Made by a program: the position numbers and the translations under genes. Below, piece after piece: positions 24,933-33,356 of a stretch of DNA of 64,000 nucleotides (position 1 is its first letter; each line of letters opens with the position of its first letter). This stretch comes from Prosthecobacter sp. Lineage in GTDB: Bacteria > Verrucomicrobiota > Verrucomicrobiia > Verrucomicrobiales > Verrucomicrobiaceae. The DNA lies in contig JAURHS010000005.1 of NCBI GenBank assembly GCA_030833205.1, forward strand, positions 1 to 64,000. Direction: 5' to 3'. The notes under the pieces were generated by a model. The model had not been told where the DNA came from. It was given only the letters and a program-made list of their open reading frames with translations, and did no database searches.

Positions 24933-27335
24933 ATGACCGACGCCAGCACCCCCACGGAGCAAGTCCCGCCCTGTCGCCGCTCCTGGCGCCTGGTGTTGGC
25001 CATTCAGGCGCTCAACGCCTTCAACGACAACTTCGTGAAGATGCTGCTGGTGACCTTCGCGGGCGCCGTGGCCACCGAGAGCGACCTTGGCCGCAGCATG
25101 CAGGTGTATTTGGGCGCCATCTTTGCCCTGCCCTACATTCTGTTTGCCCCGCTGGCTGGATGGCTCAGCGATCGCTTCTGCAAGCAACGGGTGATTCTGG
25201 CCATGCAACTGCTGCAGGTGCTCATCTTTGTTGGCTTCATCGCCGCGCTGGGTCTGCATGAGGCCAATCTGACTCTTGCCCTGAGCCTTGGCATTTTCTT
25301 TGCCTTGGCCACGCAGGCCGCAATCTTCGGCCCGGCCAAGCTGGGCGTCCTGCGCGATCTTCTCCCCGCCTCCGAACTGCAGCGCGCCAACAGCCTCATG
25401 CAGATGACCATGTTCATCGGCATTCTCGGCGGCATTGGCGCTGGCGGCAGCGTCTTTGGCCTTCGCCTCAAAAGCCTTGGCGATCCCTGGCAGGCGGCAA
25501 TGCTGCCCCTGCAAATCATCACTGCCCTGGCCTGCCTGCAAATTCTTGGCGCTTGGCTGGTTCGCCGCGGCAGGGGCAATCCGGATCTGCGCTTCCGCAT
25601 CAGCACTGCCTTTGAGCATTTCCATCATCTGCGCCTGACCTTTGCGCAGCCCCAACTGCGTGCCCCCATCATTGGCATCAGTTTGTTTTGGCTGTTTTGC
25701 TCAGCGATTGGTTCGATGGCCGTCATCATGTCGCAGGAGCGCCACCCGCAGGATGCGGCGGCGCGAGCCTTGGATCAGTCGCTGCTCTGCAGTCTGCCCG
25801 GCCTTGGGTTTATTTTGGGTGCCGCTCTCTGTGCGATTGCGGCCCGCCGCCAGGCCGAGCGCAGCGTGGTTCCACTCAGCGCCCTGGGCCTGGTGGGCGG
25901 CCTGCTGTGGATTGGATTGGGGCCGCTGCAAGGCAACATGGCCTTTGTCTCGATGGCCTTTGCCGGCACCTGCGCCAGCGCCTTCATGACGCCCTTGTAT
26001 GGCATTGTCCAACAACAGGCCAAGGGCGATCAACTCGCCCGCGTGCTCTCCAGCATGAATCTGCTGGACTGCGCCGCCAGCATCGTGGCCAACCTGCTTT
26101 GGGTGAAGGGCCTGCAGAGTCAGGGCGTGGGCGCCCAACCGCAGATTCTCTCCCTGCTGCCGCTGGCCTTCATCATGCTCTGGGCCGGCCTGCATCTGCT
26201 GACTCAACCGCCTCTGGCCAATCTGATTCTGGGATGGTTGCGCCTGTTTTATCACCTGCGCGCGCGGCACACCGGGCAACTGCCCAAGCGCGGCGGCGTG
26301 CTGATGCTGGCCAATCACCTCTCCTATGTGGATGCCTTGCTGATGGCCGCCTCAAGTCCGCGCCTGCTGCGCTTTGTGATGTGGGATGCCATCTACCACA
26401 AGCCTTGGCTGCGCTGGTTGTTCAAGCTGGCTGGAACCGTGCCCATCTCGCCCACACGCGCCAAGGAGGCCGTGCGCAGTGTCGCTGAGGCCCTGCAAAA
26501 CGAGCAAGTCGTGGCCCTCTTCCCCGAAGGTCAGATCAGTCGTCATGGGCTGCTCAACGGCATTCGCCCTGGCTACGCGTTGATGGCTCGCAAGGCCAAG
26601 GCCCCAGTGTTGCCGATCTGGCTCGATGGTCTCTATGGCTCCATCTTTTCCCATGCTGGCAACGCCTGCATGCGGCGCCTGCCCAGACGCCTGCGTTATC
26701 CAGTCACGGTGCATTACGGCCAAGCCATTGAGGCCGATCAAGCCAGCCCACAGGCCCTCATTGAGGCCTGGTTGGATCTGGCTGCCCAGGCCAATGCCGA
26801 ACGCGGCACAAGCAGCGCGCAGCGCAATGCGCAGGCCCTGCTGCATGTCGAGTGGCTTGGCCCCAAGGATCAGGTGCTCTGTCTGGCACCGTCCTCGAGC
26901 CTGATTTTTCAGACCCTTCAGGAATGGTCACAACTCTGCGGATGCCGCATCCTCAGCCAAGCCGATGCGGTGCCCGAGCAAGCGTTGGTGTTGGTGGGCA
27001 ACCACAGTCAATTGGCCGCCTGCAGTCTGCAGGCCAAACTGCGCTACTGCTGGGAGGATGAGTTCTCCTCGATGCCTGCGAATGCCCTGCCCGTCTTGAT
27101 CGGCGCGGAGAGCGGGTTGTTGCAGACCTTGAGCCTGCCGCATCCCCAGGATCAACCCCGCAGCGGTGAAAGCCAAATTGGCCATCGCCCCGGTTCCCCC
27201 GGCCGTCCCATGCTAGGCACCTTGAACGCTGCAGGCCTGCGCGCCTTGATGCAGCGGCACGATTGGCAACTCGACGATCAAGGTCTGCTGGTGCCGCGCA
27301 GCGCCGTGCAGGCCGCAACTTCCCCAACGGCGTGA
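24933..27335 (+). CDS. MFS transporter / PlsC acyltransferase fusion (LplT-Aas type)
   Basis: 800 aa from ATG 24933, which has GGAG upstream; the ORF-track start at 24912 is TTG. Residues about 20-430 form an MFS transporter with an LplT-like start (LNAFNDNFVKMLLV). Residues about 445-640 are a 1-acylglycerol-phosphate-type acyltransferase with NHLSYVD (H-x4-D) and FPEGQISRHG. The remaining 160 residues include HRPGSPGRPML, which recalls the PGS-GRP motif of AMP-forming acyl-ACP synthetases, but no complete AMP-binding domain is present. In LplT-PlsC-Aas fusions lysophospholipids are flipped inward and re-acylated; here the ligase part appears truncated or replaced. It overlaps the next gene by GTGA. 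Confidence 0.82.
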   Translation: MTDASTPTEQVPPCRRSWRLVLAIQALNAFNDNFVKMLLVTFAGAVATESDLGRSMQVYLGAIFALPYILFAPLAGWLSDRFCKQRVILAMQLLQVLIFVGFIAALGLHEANLTLALSLGIFFALATQAAIFGPAKLGVLRDLLPASELQRANSLMQMTMFIGILGGIGAGGSVFGLRLKSLGDPWQAAMLPLQIITALACLQILGAWLVRRGRGNPDLRFRISTAFEHFHHLRLTFAQPQLRAPIIGISLFWLFCSAIGSMAVIMSQERHPQDAAARALDQSLLCSLPGLGFILGAALCAIAARRQAERSVVPLSALGLVGGLLWIGLGPLQGNMAFVSMAFAGTCASAFMTPLYGIVQQQAKGDQLARVLSSMNLLDCAASIVANLLWVKGLQSQGVGAQPQILSLLPLAFIMLWAGLHLLTQPPLANLILGWLRLFYHLRARHTGQLPKRGGVLMLANHLSYVDALLMAASSPRLLRFVMWDAIYHKPWLRWLFKLAGTVPISPTRAKEAVRSVAEALQNEQVVALFPEGQISRHGLLNGIRPGYALMARKAKAPVLPIWLDGLYGSIFSHAGNACMRRLPRRLRYPVTVHYGQAIEADQASPQALIEAWLDLAAQANAERGTSSAQRNAQALLHVEWLGPKDQVLCLAPSSSLIFQTLQEWSQLCGCRILSQADAVPEQALVLVGNHSQLAACSLQAKLRYCWEDEFSSMPANALPVLIGAESGLLQTLSLPHPQDQPRSGESQIGHRPGSPGRPMLGTLNAAGLRALMQRHDWQLDDQGLLVPRSAVQAATSPTA

Positions 27336-28219
27336 AGATCCTCTCTGGCCTGTTGGCATCTGCCGCTCTGGCGCTGCACCTGCCAGCCGCGCCGGGCGCA
27401 AGCCAGCCCTCGGCAGCGCCACCACTGCGCCTTGCCGAGGTGCCCAGAGATCTGAGCGAGGCCGCCGTGCAGTGGGCCGATCCGGCTCCAGGCAAACGCG
27501 TGCCACAGGTCAGCATGGGTTGGGAATGCAGCGAGGTGCATCACCTGCTGCAACTGCCCAGGGACTGGCGACCTGGCAGGCTCTATCCGGTCTTGGTTGA
27601 GTACCCTGGCAACCTTTATGACGATGGCCATGGCAATGTCTGCAGCGGCCTGCCAGCCTCCTGCACGCTGGGCCAGGGCTTGAGTGCAGGCGAGGGTCTG
27701 ATCTGGGTCAGCCTGCCCTTCATCGAGGAGCGCGCAGGCCAATGGGTCAATGCCCCGCGTTGGTGGGGCGATGAGACGCAGACCCGCAACTACTGCATGG
27801 CCACGGTGCGCGAGGTCTGCGCCCGCTATGGCGGCGACCCCAAGCGCCTCTTCATCGGCGGATTCTCGCGCGGCAGCATTGCCGCCAATCGCATCGGCCT
27901 GATGGACGAGGAAATCGCTTCCCTTTGGCGCGGCTTCATCTGTCATAGCCACTACGACGGCTCAAGGCGCTGGCCACAGGACGGAGGGGCGCCGGCCATT
28001 GCCGCAAGGCTGGCCCGCCTGCGCGGCAGGGCGCAGTGGATCAGCCACGAGATTGACCCCAAGGCCACGGCATTTTGGGAGCGTCTCGATCCCCGCGCCG
28101 GAAGATTCACCAAGGTGGCCCTGCCCTTTGCCGAACACAGCGCCGCATGGGTGCTTTGCGATCTGCCCCAGCGCCAACAACTGCGGCATTGGTTTGCCAG
28201 ACTCTGCGCCGAACCCTGA
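27332..28219 (+). CDS. Secreted alpha/beta-hydrolase-like protein
   Basis: 295 aa if it starts at GTG 27332. The GTG overlaps the upstream TGA stop (GTGA), and the following residues form a signal peptide (KILSGLLASAALALHLPAAPGA); the ORF-track start at 27263 would lack these. The core has the nucleophile elbow G-F-S179-R-G-S, followed by a predicted Asp region and a late His (FAEHSAAW). This resembles secreted esterase or feruloyl-esterase/polyhydroxybutyrate-depolymerase-like PVC proteins, but I cannot name a specific family. It is likely translationally coupled to the transporter-acyltransferase gene. Confidence 0.7.
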   Translation: MKILSGLLASAALALHLPAAPGASQPSAAPPLRLAEVPRDLSEAAVQWADPAPGKRVPQVSMGWECSEVHHLLQLPRDWRPGRLYPVLVEYPGNLYDDGHGNVCSGLPASCTLGQGLSAGEGLIWVSLPFIEERAGQWVNAPRWWGDETQTRNYCMATVREVCARYGGDPKRLFIGGFSRGSIAANRIGLMDEEIASLWRGFICHSHYDGSRRWPQDGGAPAIAARLARLRGRAQWISHEIDPKATAFWERLDPRAGRFTKVALPFAEHSAAWVLCDLPQRQQLRHWFARLCAEP

Positions 28220-28282
28220 AGCGCGTCAGGCCGTTCATCAGCCACGGCAATCTGCTTGCCCTGTGGCCCGTAAAGTCCTTGG

Positions 28283-29599
28283 ATGGAAGCCATGTTGCCG
28301 CCTGCGCCCCATGCTCCTGCCAGACACTGGCTTCTGGCCCCTTATGCCCTGGTGCTTTGGGCCGTGCTCATCGGTGTGCTGTTGGGCCACTTCGCGCCGG
28401 AGGTTGCGGTGCAACTCAAGCCGTTGGGCGATGCCTTCATCAAGGCCGTTCGCCTGCTGATTGCCCCCATTGTCTTCTGCACTTTGGTGCACGGCATTGC
28501 CTCCCTGCATGCCCCGGGAAAGCTTGGGCGCATCGGCACCAAGGCCATCGTGTATTTTGAAGTGGTGTCCACCTTCGCCCTGCTTTTGGGCATGCTGGTG
28601 GCCAATCAGCTCAAACCCGGAGCGGGCATGCACAGCAAGGCCGGCGATTGGGAGGGAGCCGCCGCCAAGGTCGCCGCCTACTCCTCACAGGCGCAGCAAC
28701 AAAGCAGCAGCGGCATGTTGCTGGACATCATCCCCGAGAGCCTGCCCGGAGCCTTTGGCAGCGGCAACCTGCTGCAGGTGCTCTTCCTCTCACTGCTTGC
28801 TGCGCTGGCGCTGCGGCGCATGGGTTCAGGCGCAACGCCCATCCTCGCTGGCATTGAACGCGCCAGCCAAGTCCTCTTCACGGTGCTGGGCATGATCGTG
28901 CGCCTGGCGCCGTTGGGCGCCTTGGGCGCCATGAGCCACACCATTGGCCAATACGGCCTCAAGAGCCTTGGCAACCTTGGCCTGCTCATGGCCGGCTTTT
29001 ACCTCACGGCCCTGCTCTTTGTGGCGCTGGTGCTCGGCGGCATTGCCAGGGCCTGCGGCTTTTCGCTTTGGCGGCTGCTCAGGCATCTGCGCGAGGAGTT
29101 GCTGTTGGTCTTGGGCACCTCCTCCTCGGAAACCGCCCTGCCCGGCCTGATGCAGAAGCTGCGCGGACTGGGCTGTGCACCAGCCACGGTTGGCCTGGTG
29201 GTGCCCACGGGCTACAGCCTCAATCTGGACGGCACCAACATCTACATGAGCATGGCCGCCATCTTCTTGGCGCAGGCTACCGACACGGCGATGAGCTGGC
29301 AGGATCAGCTCTGGCTGCTGGCCGTGGCCATGCTCACCTCCAAGGGGGCCAGCGGTGTCACTGGAGCGGGCTTCATCACTTTGGCGGCCACTCTCAGCGC
29401 CGCGCCAGGCATCCCCCTGGCCTCGATGGCGCTGCTGTTGGGCATTGACCGCTTCATGAGCGAGTGCCGCGCGATCACCAATCTGATTGGCAACGCGGTG
29501 GCCACCGTAGTCGTCAGCCGTTGGGAGGGTGAGTTGGACGCAAAAACCTTGCGCGAGGCCTTAAATTCTCAGGCCCCACCGCCCCCGACCCACCCTTGA
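28283..29599 (+). CDS. Dicarboxylate/amino acid:cation symporter (DctA/GltP family)
   Basis: 438 aa, multi-spanning inner-membrane protein of the DAACS family. Diagnostic elements are the serine-rich reentrant loop TSSSETALPGLMQKL, the cation/substrate motif GYSLNLDGTNIYMSMA and the second reentrant loop TSKGASGVTGAGF. These match C4-dicarboxylate DctA or glutamate GltP transporters; DctA is slightly favoured by the SSSETALPGL segment. It uses H+ or Na+ gradients. A second ATG at 28292 is preceded by GGAAG and could be the true start. It lies 63 bases after the alpha/beta-hydrolase gene and may be transcribed with it or alone. Confidence 0.88.
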   Translation: MEAMLPPAPHAPARHWLLAPYALVLWAVLIGVLLGHFAPEVAVQLKPLGDAFIKAVRLLIAPIVFCTLVHGIASLHAPGKLGRIGTKAIVYFEVVSTFALLLGMLVANQLKPGAGMHSKAGDWEGAAAKVAAYSSQAQQQSSSGMLLDIIPESLPGAFGSGNLLQVLFLSLLAALALRRMGSGATPILAGIERASQVLFTVLGMIVRLAPLGALGAMSHTIGQYGLKSLGNLGLLMAGFYLTALLFVALVLGGIARACGFSLWRLLRHLREELLLVLGTSSSETALPGLMQKLRGLGCAPATVGLVVPTGYSLNLDGTNIYMSMAAIFLAQATDTAMSWQDQLWLLAVAMLTSKGASGVTGAGFITLAATLSAAPGIPLASMALLLGIDRFMSECRAITNLIGNAVATVVVSRWEGELDAKTLREALNSQAPPPPTHP

Positions 29600-29630
29600 C
29601 GCCGCGCCCAAGCCCCTGCATGGGAGAACC

Positions 29631-30374
29631 ATGGAAGATAAGGACCCGGTTCCGCCTCAGGCCAAGCCCCTCAACCCTCTGTCCATTTGGGTGCCCATCA
29701 TCCTCATCGCCCTGGGCTCGGTGGTGCTCTACAATTACCTGATCTTTCGCTCCATGCAGAGCGTGGACGAGCGCATCGAGCTGCCCAATGGCCACAGCAT
29801 CAAGCGCCCACCCTTTCTGGGTCGCCTGGAGAAGGACATGGAGTTCACCGAACGCAGCGGCAAGAAGGTACATCTCGCCGACATCAAGGGCAAGGTGCTC
29901 ATCGCCTCCTGGGTCTTCACCCGCTGCCCACGCGGCTGCGCCGGTGTCTTGGCCAAGTTGAAGAAACTGCACGAGGAATTCAAAAACCACCCCGGCGTGC
30001 ATTTCCTCTCCTTCACCCTCGACCCCGAAGACACTCCGGAGCTGATGCGCAAGTTTGCCGAAGGCATCGGCATCAAGGACTCCGATCCCTGGTGGTTTCT
30101 CAATGGCGAGCGCGATGTGGTGCGTCAGTTCATGACCCTGCAGATGAAGTTCCGTCCCGTGCAGGACCTGCCCTTGGAAGATCGCCTCACGCCAGATGAC
30201 AAGTACATCCACGACCTGCGCGTCGCCGTGATTGATCATCAAGGCCACCTGCGCGGCCTTTACGACATCATGAACGCCGACAGCCAGACCTCATCCTTCT
30301 ACGACGAGGCCCTGCGCGATGAACTGACCTACTTCCTGCAACAGCGCGACGCAGGCAGCACGACCAAGCCATGA
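29631..30374 (+). CDS. SCO1/SenC-like copper chaperone
   Basis: 247 aa. One N-terminal membrane anchor (about 18-40) is followed by a thioredoxin-like domain with the copper-binding pair C99-P-R-G-C103 and a downstream His in KYIHDLRVAVID, the three ligands of SCO proteins. The family delivers copper to the CuA site of cytochrome c oxidase. The start has a clear GGGAG 7 bases upstream. Its stop overlaps the DUF420 start (ATGA). No oxidase subunit genes are in the window. Confidence 0.9.
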   Translation: MEDKDPVPPQAKPLNPLSIWVPIILIALGSVVLYNYLIFRSMQSVDERIELPNGHSIKRPPFLGRLEKDMEFTERSGKKVHLADIKGKVLIASWVFTRCPRGCAGVLAKLKKLHEEFKNHPGVHFLSFTLDPEDTPELMRKFAEGIGIKDSDPWWFLNGERDVVRQFMTLQMKFRPVQDLPLEDRLTPDDKYIHDLRVAVIDHQGHLRGLYDIMNADSQTSSFYDEALRDELTYFLQQRDAGSTTKP

Positions 30375-30805
30375 CCGCTGAACAACTTCCGGGCCTTTAC
30401 ACCATTTTCAACGCCTGTGCCTTTTTGCACATCGTGCTGGGCATTGTGCTCATCAAGCGAGGCCAGCGTCAGGCCCACATGGCCAGCATGATGGTGGCCT
30501 TGCTGTTCTCCGCCGCCTTCCTGGCCTGCTACCTCTACTACCACTTCACCGTGGGCCATGTGCGCTTCGCGGGCACCGGTTTGAGCCGACCGATTTACTT
30601 CGCCCTGCTCATCACCCACATTCCACTGGCGGTGATCAACCTGCCCTTCATCATTTTCACCGTGCTGGCCGCCGTGCGGGGCAACTTTGCCAAGCATCGC
30701 CGCTGGGCCAAGCTCAGCCTGCCGATCTGGATTTATGTCAGCATCACCGGCATCATCATCTACCTGATGTGCTATGTCTGGTACGGGCCGCCCCTTCGCA
30801 GCTGA
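30371..30805 (+). CDS. DUF420 membrane protein
   Basis: 144 aa with four predicted membrane helices. His residues fall at helix edges (FLHIVLGI, YYHFTVGH, LITHIPLAV), as in DUF420 proteins related to oxidase-assembly factor CtaM. DUF420 genes commonly sit next to SCO genes, and the ATGA overlap here supports a joint role in copper insertion or cytochrome oxidase assembly (inference from family and context). Confidence 0.85.
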   Translation: MTAEQLPGLYTIFNACAFLHIVLGIVLIKRGQRQAHMASMMVALLFSAAFLACYLYYHFTVGHVRFAGTGLSRPIYFALLITHIPLAVINLPFIIFTVLAAVRGNFAKHRRWAKLSLPIWIYVSITGIIIYLMCYVWYGPPLRS

Positions 30806-31003
30806 GGAAAAGCTCACTGTTGAGCGCCGCCCACCAAGACCATGCCTTCAGCAGCGCCCACCCAGGCCTGGGCAGCCTGCGGTCAAAACCAAGATTCTCC
30901 GTCTGGGACATTGTCCTTGCCAGCCAAAAGCCACGGAATTGATGACAGGAGCGCAGCAGGGTTGAACCGTCTGCCCAAAGCCGAAACACAGCACGAGTCG
31001 GGA

Positions 31004-31031
31004 TTGATTGGAGGATTGAGCTGGCAATCAA
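31004..31031. promoter_or_regulatory. Inverted repeat TTGATTG-N14-CAATCAA
   Basis: Perfect 7-base arms with centres 21 bases apart, about two helical turns, the geometry of a dimeric regulator site. It overlaps the candidate promoter of the receptor gene. The regulator is unknown. Confidence 0.4.
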
Positions 31032-31057
31032 CGAGTTAAAAAGTATTGATCCCTTAA

Positions 31058-31096
31058 TGAGATTTCTTCGCATTTTCTTGTTGCGCATGAATCTCA
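31058..31096 (+). promoter_or_regulatory. Nested stem-loop in the receptor leader
   Basis: Outer arms TGAGATT (31058-31064) and AATCTCA (31090-31096) enclose inner arms CGCA and TGCG around a T-rich loop. It could be an mRNA hairpin just upstream of the start codon, or an operator. Confidence 0.4.
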
Positions 31097-31117
31097 ACTG
31101 CTCCATGTAGGCATCCT

Positions 31118-31136
31118 AATGAGAAACAGTCTCATC
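31118..31136. promoter_or_regulatory. Fur-box-like palindrome overlapping the start codon
   Basis: AATGAGAAACAGTCTCATC contains ATGAGA-N5-TCTCAT, similar in layout to the Fur-type AATGAGAAnnATTCTCATT. The ATG of the palindrome is the start codon of the TonB receptor. Iron-responsive repression would fit the gene, but part of the palindrome is coding, so chance is possible. Confidence 0.35.
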
Positions 31137-33284
31137 CTAAACGGCCTTCTTGTTCTTTTGAGCCTTCCTTCGCTGCGGGCACAGGCTCCGGCTTCTGCCG
31201 CGGCATCCAAGCCCGCCGCGGCCGCCAGCACTGCACCGGCACAACAACTCAATCGCATTGAGGTCTACGGCGAATCGGAAAGCGAGAATCTCGTGCATGA
31301 TCCCTTTCCCATGCCGGTGGAGGGGACCAAGATTTTCGCTGGCAAGCGGGCCTCAGTGATTGACCTCGATGCCTTGCCCAAGGTGCAGGCCAACAACTAC
31401 CGTCAGGCCCTGGCCTTGACGGCAGGCCTGCAGGTTTCGGAGGAAACCACGCCGCTGGTGAGCATCGGCTACCGCGGCATTGGCACGCCGGCACGGACAC
31501 AGTTCATGCAGGTGTTGCAGGACGGCATCCCCATCCACGCCGATCCCTTTGGCTATCCTGAGGCCTATTACACGCCTCCACTTGATGTGGTTGACCGCAT
31601 CGAATTCATTCGCGGGGGCGGCGCGCTGATGTATGGGCCGCAGCCCGGCGGCGTGCTCAACTACATCACGCACACCCCCCTGCGCGATGCCCCCTTTGGG
31701 TTCCGCACCCAAAACATCTATGGCAGTGATCAGCTCTTCTCCAGCTACTCGGCCATCACAGGCACCTTGGGGCCCGTGGGCTACTATGGCTACTACAACC
31801 ACCGCCAGTCCGAGGGTTTTCGCCGCAATCGCAGTGCCTATCAACTCGATGGCGGCCACTTCAAAACGGTGACTCAACTCGATGCCGACACGCGCTTCAT
31901 TCTCGCCTTTGACGCCTACGAGCAGAGCAATGAGGAACCCGGTGGCCTCACCCTGCGCGAGTATGTCCGCGACCGGCAGCAGAACACCCGCGATCACGAT
32001 TTCTTCAAGCTGCAGCGCTATGTGGCGTCGGCGGAGTTGCAGAAGAAAATTTCCAGCCGTGCGGAATTTCAACTCAAGACCTGGGCCGGTTACTACGACC
32101 GCTACAGCCATCGTCAACGCTTGGACTCCTCCCAGGGCAGCAATGCCTTTGGCGTGCGCCCGCTCTCCAACAGTTCCTCCATTGAGAAGCAGACCTTCTA
32201 CTCGCTGGGCATTGAGCCCCGAGGCCGTGTGGATTGGAAGGGTTTGGGCGGCGACCACACGCTGGCCGCCGGCATGCAGCTCTACTTCATGGACTCGCCA
32301 CGCCGCGACAAGCTCGGTGCCAGTGCCGATGCAGCCGATGGCATTCTTACCGGGGCGACCCAGCGCTATGTCACCAGCCTCTCCACCTTCATTGAAAATA
32401 AATTCACCTGGGGCGATTTCAGCATCACTCCAGGGTTCCGCCTCGAGAGCATTCACCAAGGCGTGCACAGCAAGAAGTATGATGCAGCAACAAGGGCCCT
32501 GACCCAGGAGCGCGATGTGGGCCGGCAGGACATCCAACCTTTGTTTGGTCTTGGCCTTGCCTATGATCTGGCAGCCCAGACTCAGGTCTACGCCAATGTC
32601 TCCCAGAGCTACCGCCCGGCACTCTTCACTGAATCCGTGGTGGTCACGCCAGGCAGCAGCGCCATGGACGCCACACCGGGCCTGAACTGGAGCTATGAGC
32701 TTGGTTACCGTGGCAAGCCCAGGGACTTCTTTACCTTCGACACCAGCGCCTTTGTGGTGGATCAGGACAACCGCTATGCCCTGAGCAAGGATGTCCTGGG
32801 CAGTGCAGGCCGCAGCATCAATAGCGGCCTGGACGCTGCGATGCAGTTGGATCTGGTTGGTGCCTGGGATGAGCTCAAGGGCAGCCAGTGGCGCAAGCAG
32901 TTTGGCAGCCTCAGTCTCTATGGCAACATCACCGTTCTCGACGCCTCACTGCATGGTGGCCCCAACGATGGTGGCCGACCGCAGTACGCGCCGCAGTACC
33001 TGCTGCGCACTGGGTTCATCTACTCCCTGCGCGGCCTCAAGCTCTCCCTGCTTTCCACCTTCGTGGATGATCAAAAAGCTCAGGATGGAGATGAGGCCAA
33101 ATACAATATCCCCGCCTATTCCACCTGGGACCTCACCGCCGAGATTCCCATCTCCAAAAACTTCAGCCTGATGGCCGGGGTCAACAATCTCTTCAACGAA
33201 GACTATTTCTCGCGTGTGACAAGCAACGGAATTGATCCGGCCTACCCACGCAACTTTTATGTGGGCGGCAGTTTGCAGTTCTGA
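31119..33284 (+). CDS. TonB-dependent receptor (FecA-like)
   Basis: 721 aa. The signal peptide (LILNGLLVLLSLPSLRAQA) is followed by an Ala-rich spacer, a TonB-box-like stretch (RIEVYGESE), a plug domain (about 65-190; SIGYRGIGTPARTQFMQVLQDGIPIHADPFGY, FIRGGGALMYGPQPGGVLNYIT) and a 22-strand barrel ending in the outer-membrane signature GGSLQF with terminal Phe. The plug resembles Fe(III)-dicitrate or siderophore receptors of the FecA group. It imports a metal chelate across the outer membrane using TonB-ExbBD, which is not in the window. The upstream Fur-like site, if real, supports an iron substrate. A CysJ-like reductase lies 72 bases downstream. Confidence 0.9.
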   Translation: MRNSLILNGLLVLLSLPSLRAQAPASAAASKPAAAASTAPAQQLNRIEVYGESESENLVHDPFPMPVEGTKIFAGKRASVIDLDALPKVQANNYRQALALTAGLQVSEETTPLVSIGYRGIGTPARTQFMQVLQDGIPIHADPFGYPEAYYTPPLDVVDRIEFIRGGGALMYGPQPGGVLNYITHTPLRDAPFGFRTQNIYGSDQLFSSYSAITGTLGPVGYYGYYNHRQSEGFRRNRSAYQLDGGHFKTVTQLDADTRFILAFDAYEQSNEEPGGLTLREYVRDRQQNTRDHDFFKLQRYVASAELQKKISSRAEFQLKTWAGYYDRYSHRQRLDSSQGSNAFGVRPLSNSSSIEKQTFYSLGIEPRGRVDWKGLGGDHTLAAGMQLYFMDSPRRDKLGASADAADGILTGATQRYVTSLSTFIENKFTWGDFSITPGFRLESIHQGVHSKKYDAATRALTQERDVGRQDIQPLFGLGLAYDLAAQTQVYANVSQSYRPALFTESVVVTPGSSAMDATPGLNWSYELGYRGKPRDFFTFDTSAFVVDQDNRYALSKDVLGSAGRSINSGLDAAMQLDLVGAWDELKGSQWRKQFGSLSLYGNITVLDASLHGGPNDGGRPQYAPQYLLRTGFIYSLRGLKLSLLSTFVDDQKAQDGDEAKYNIPAYSTWDLTAEIPISKNFSLMAGVNNLFNEDYFSRVTSNGIDPAYPRNFYVGGSLQF

Positions 33285-33307
33285 TCAATCAACAACGGCG
33301 GCTGGCG

Positions 33308-33336
33308 TTGACAAGCCATGGGGCGGTCCCTAGCCT
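33308..33336 (+). promoter_or_regulatory. Candidate sigma-70-type promoter upstream of the CysJ-like gene
   Basis: TTGACA (33308-33313), 17-base spacer, then TAGCCT. The -35 is perfect and the -10 is weak. The start codon is 20 bases further on, giving a short leader. Confidence 0.4.
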
Positions 33337-33356
33337 GAGGCTCCACCCAAGACACC

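Larger units (their letters stand above)
30806..31118. other. 313-bp leader region upstream of the TonB receptor gene
   Basis: No gene is supported here. Bases 30806-31000 are G+C-rich without an obvious signal. Bases 31000-31118 are markedly A+T-richer and carry three inverted repeats listed separately. A weak promoter candidate is TTGAGC (31016-31021), 17 bases, then AAAAGT. Confidence 0.6.
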
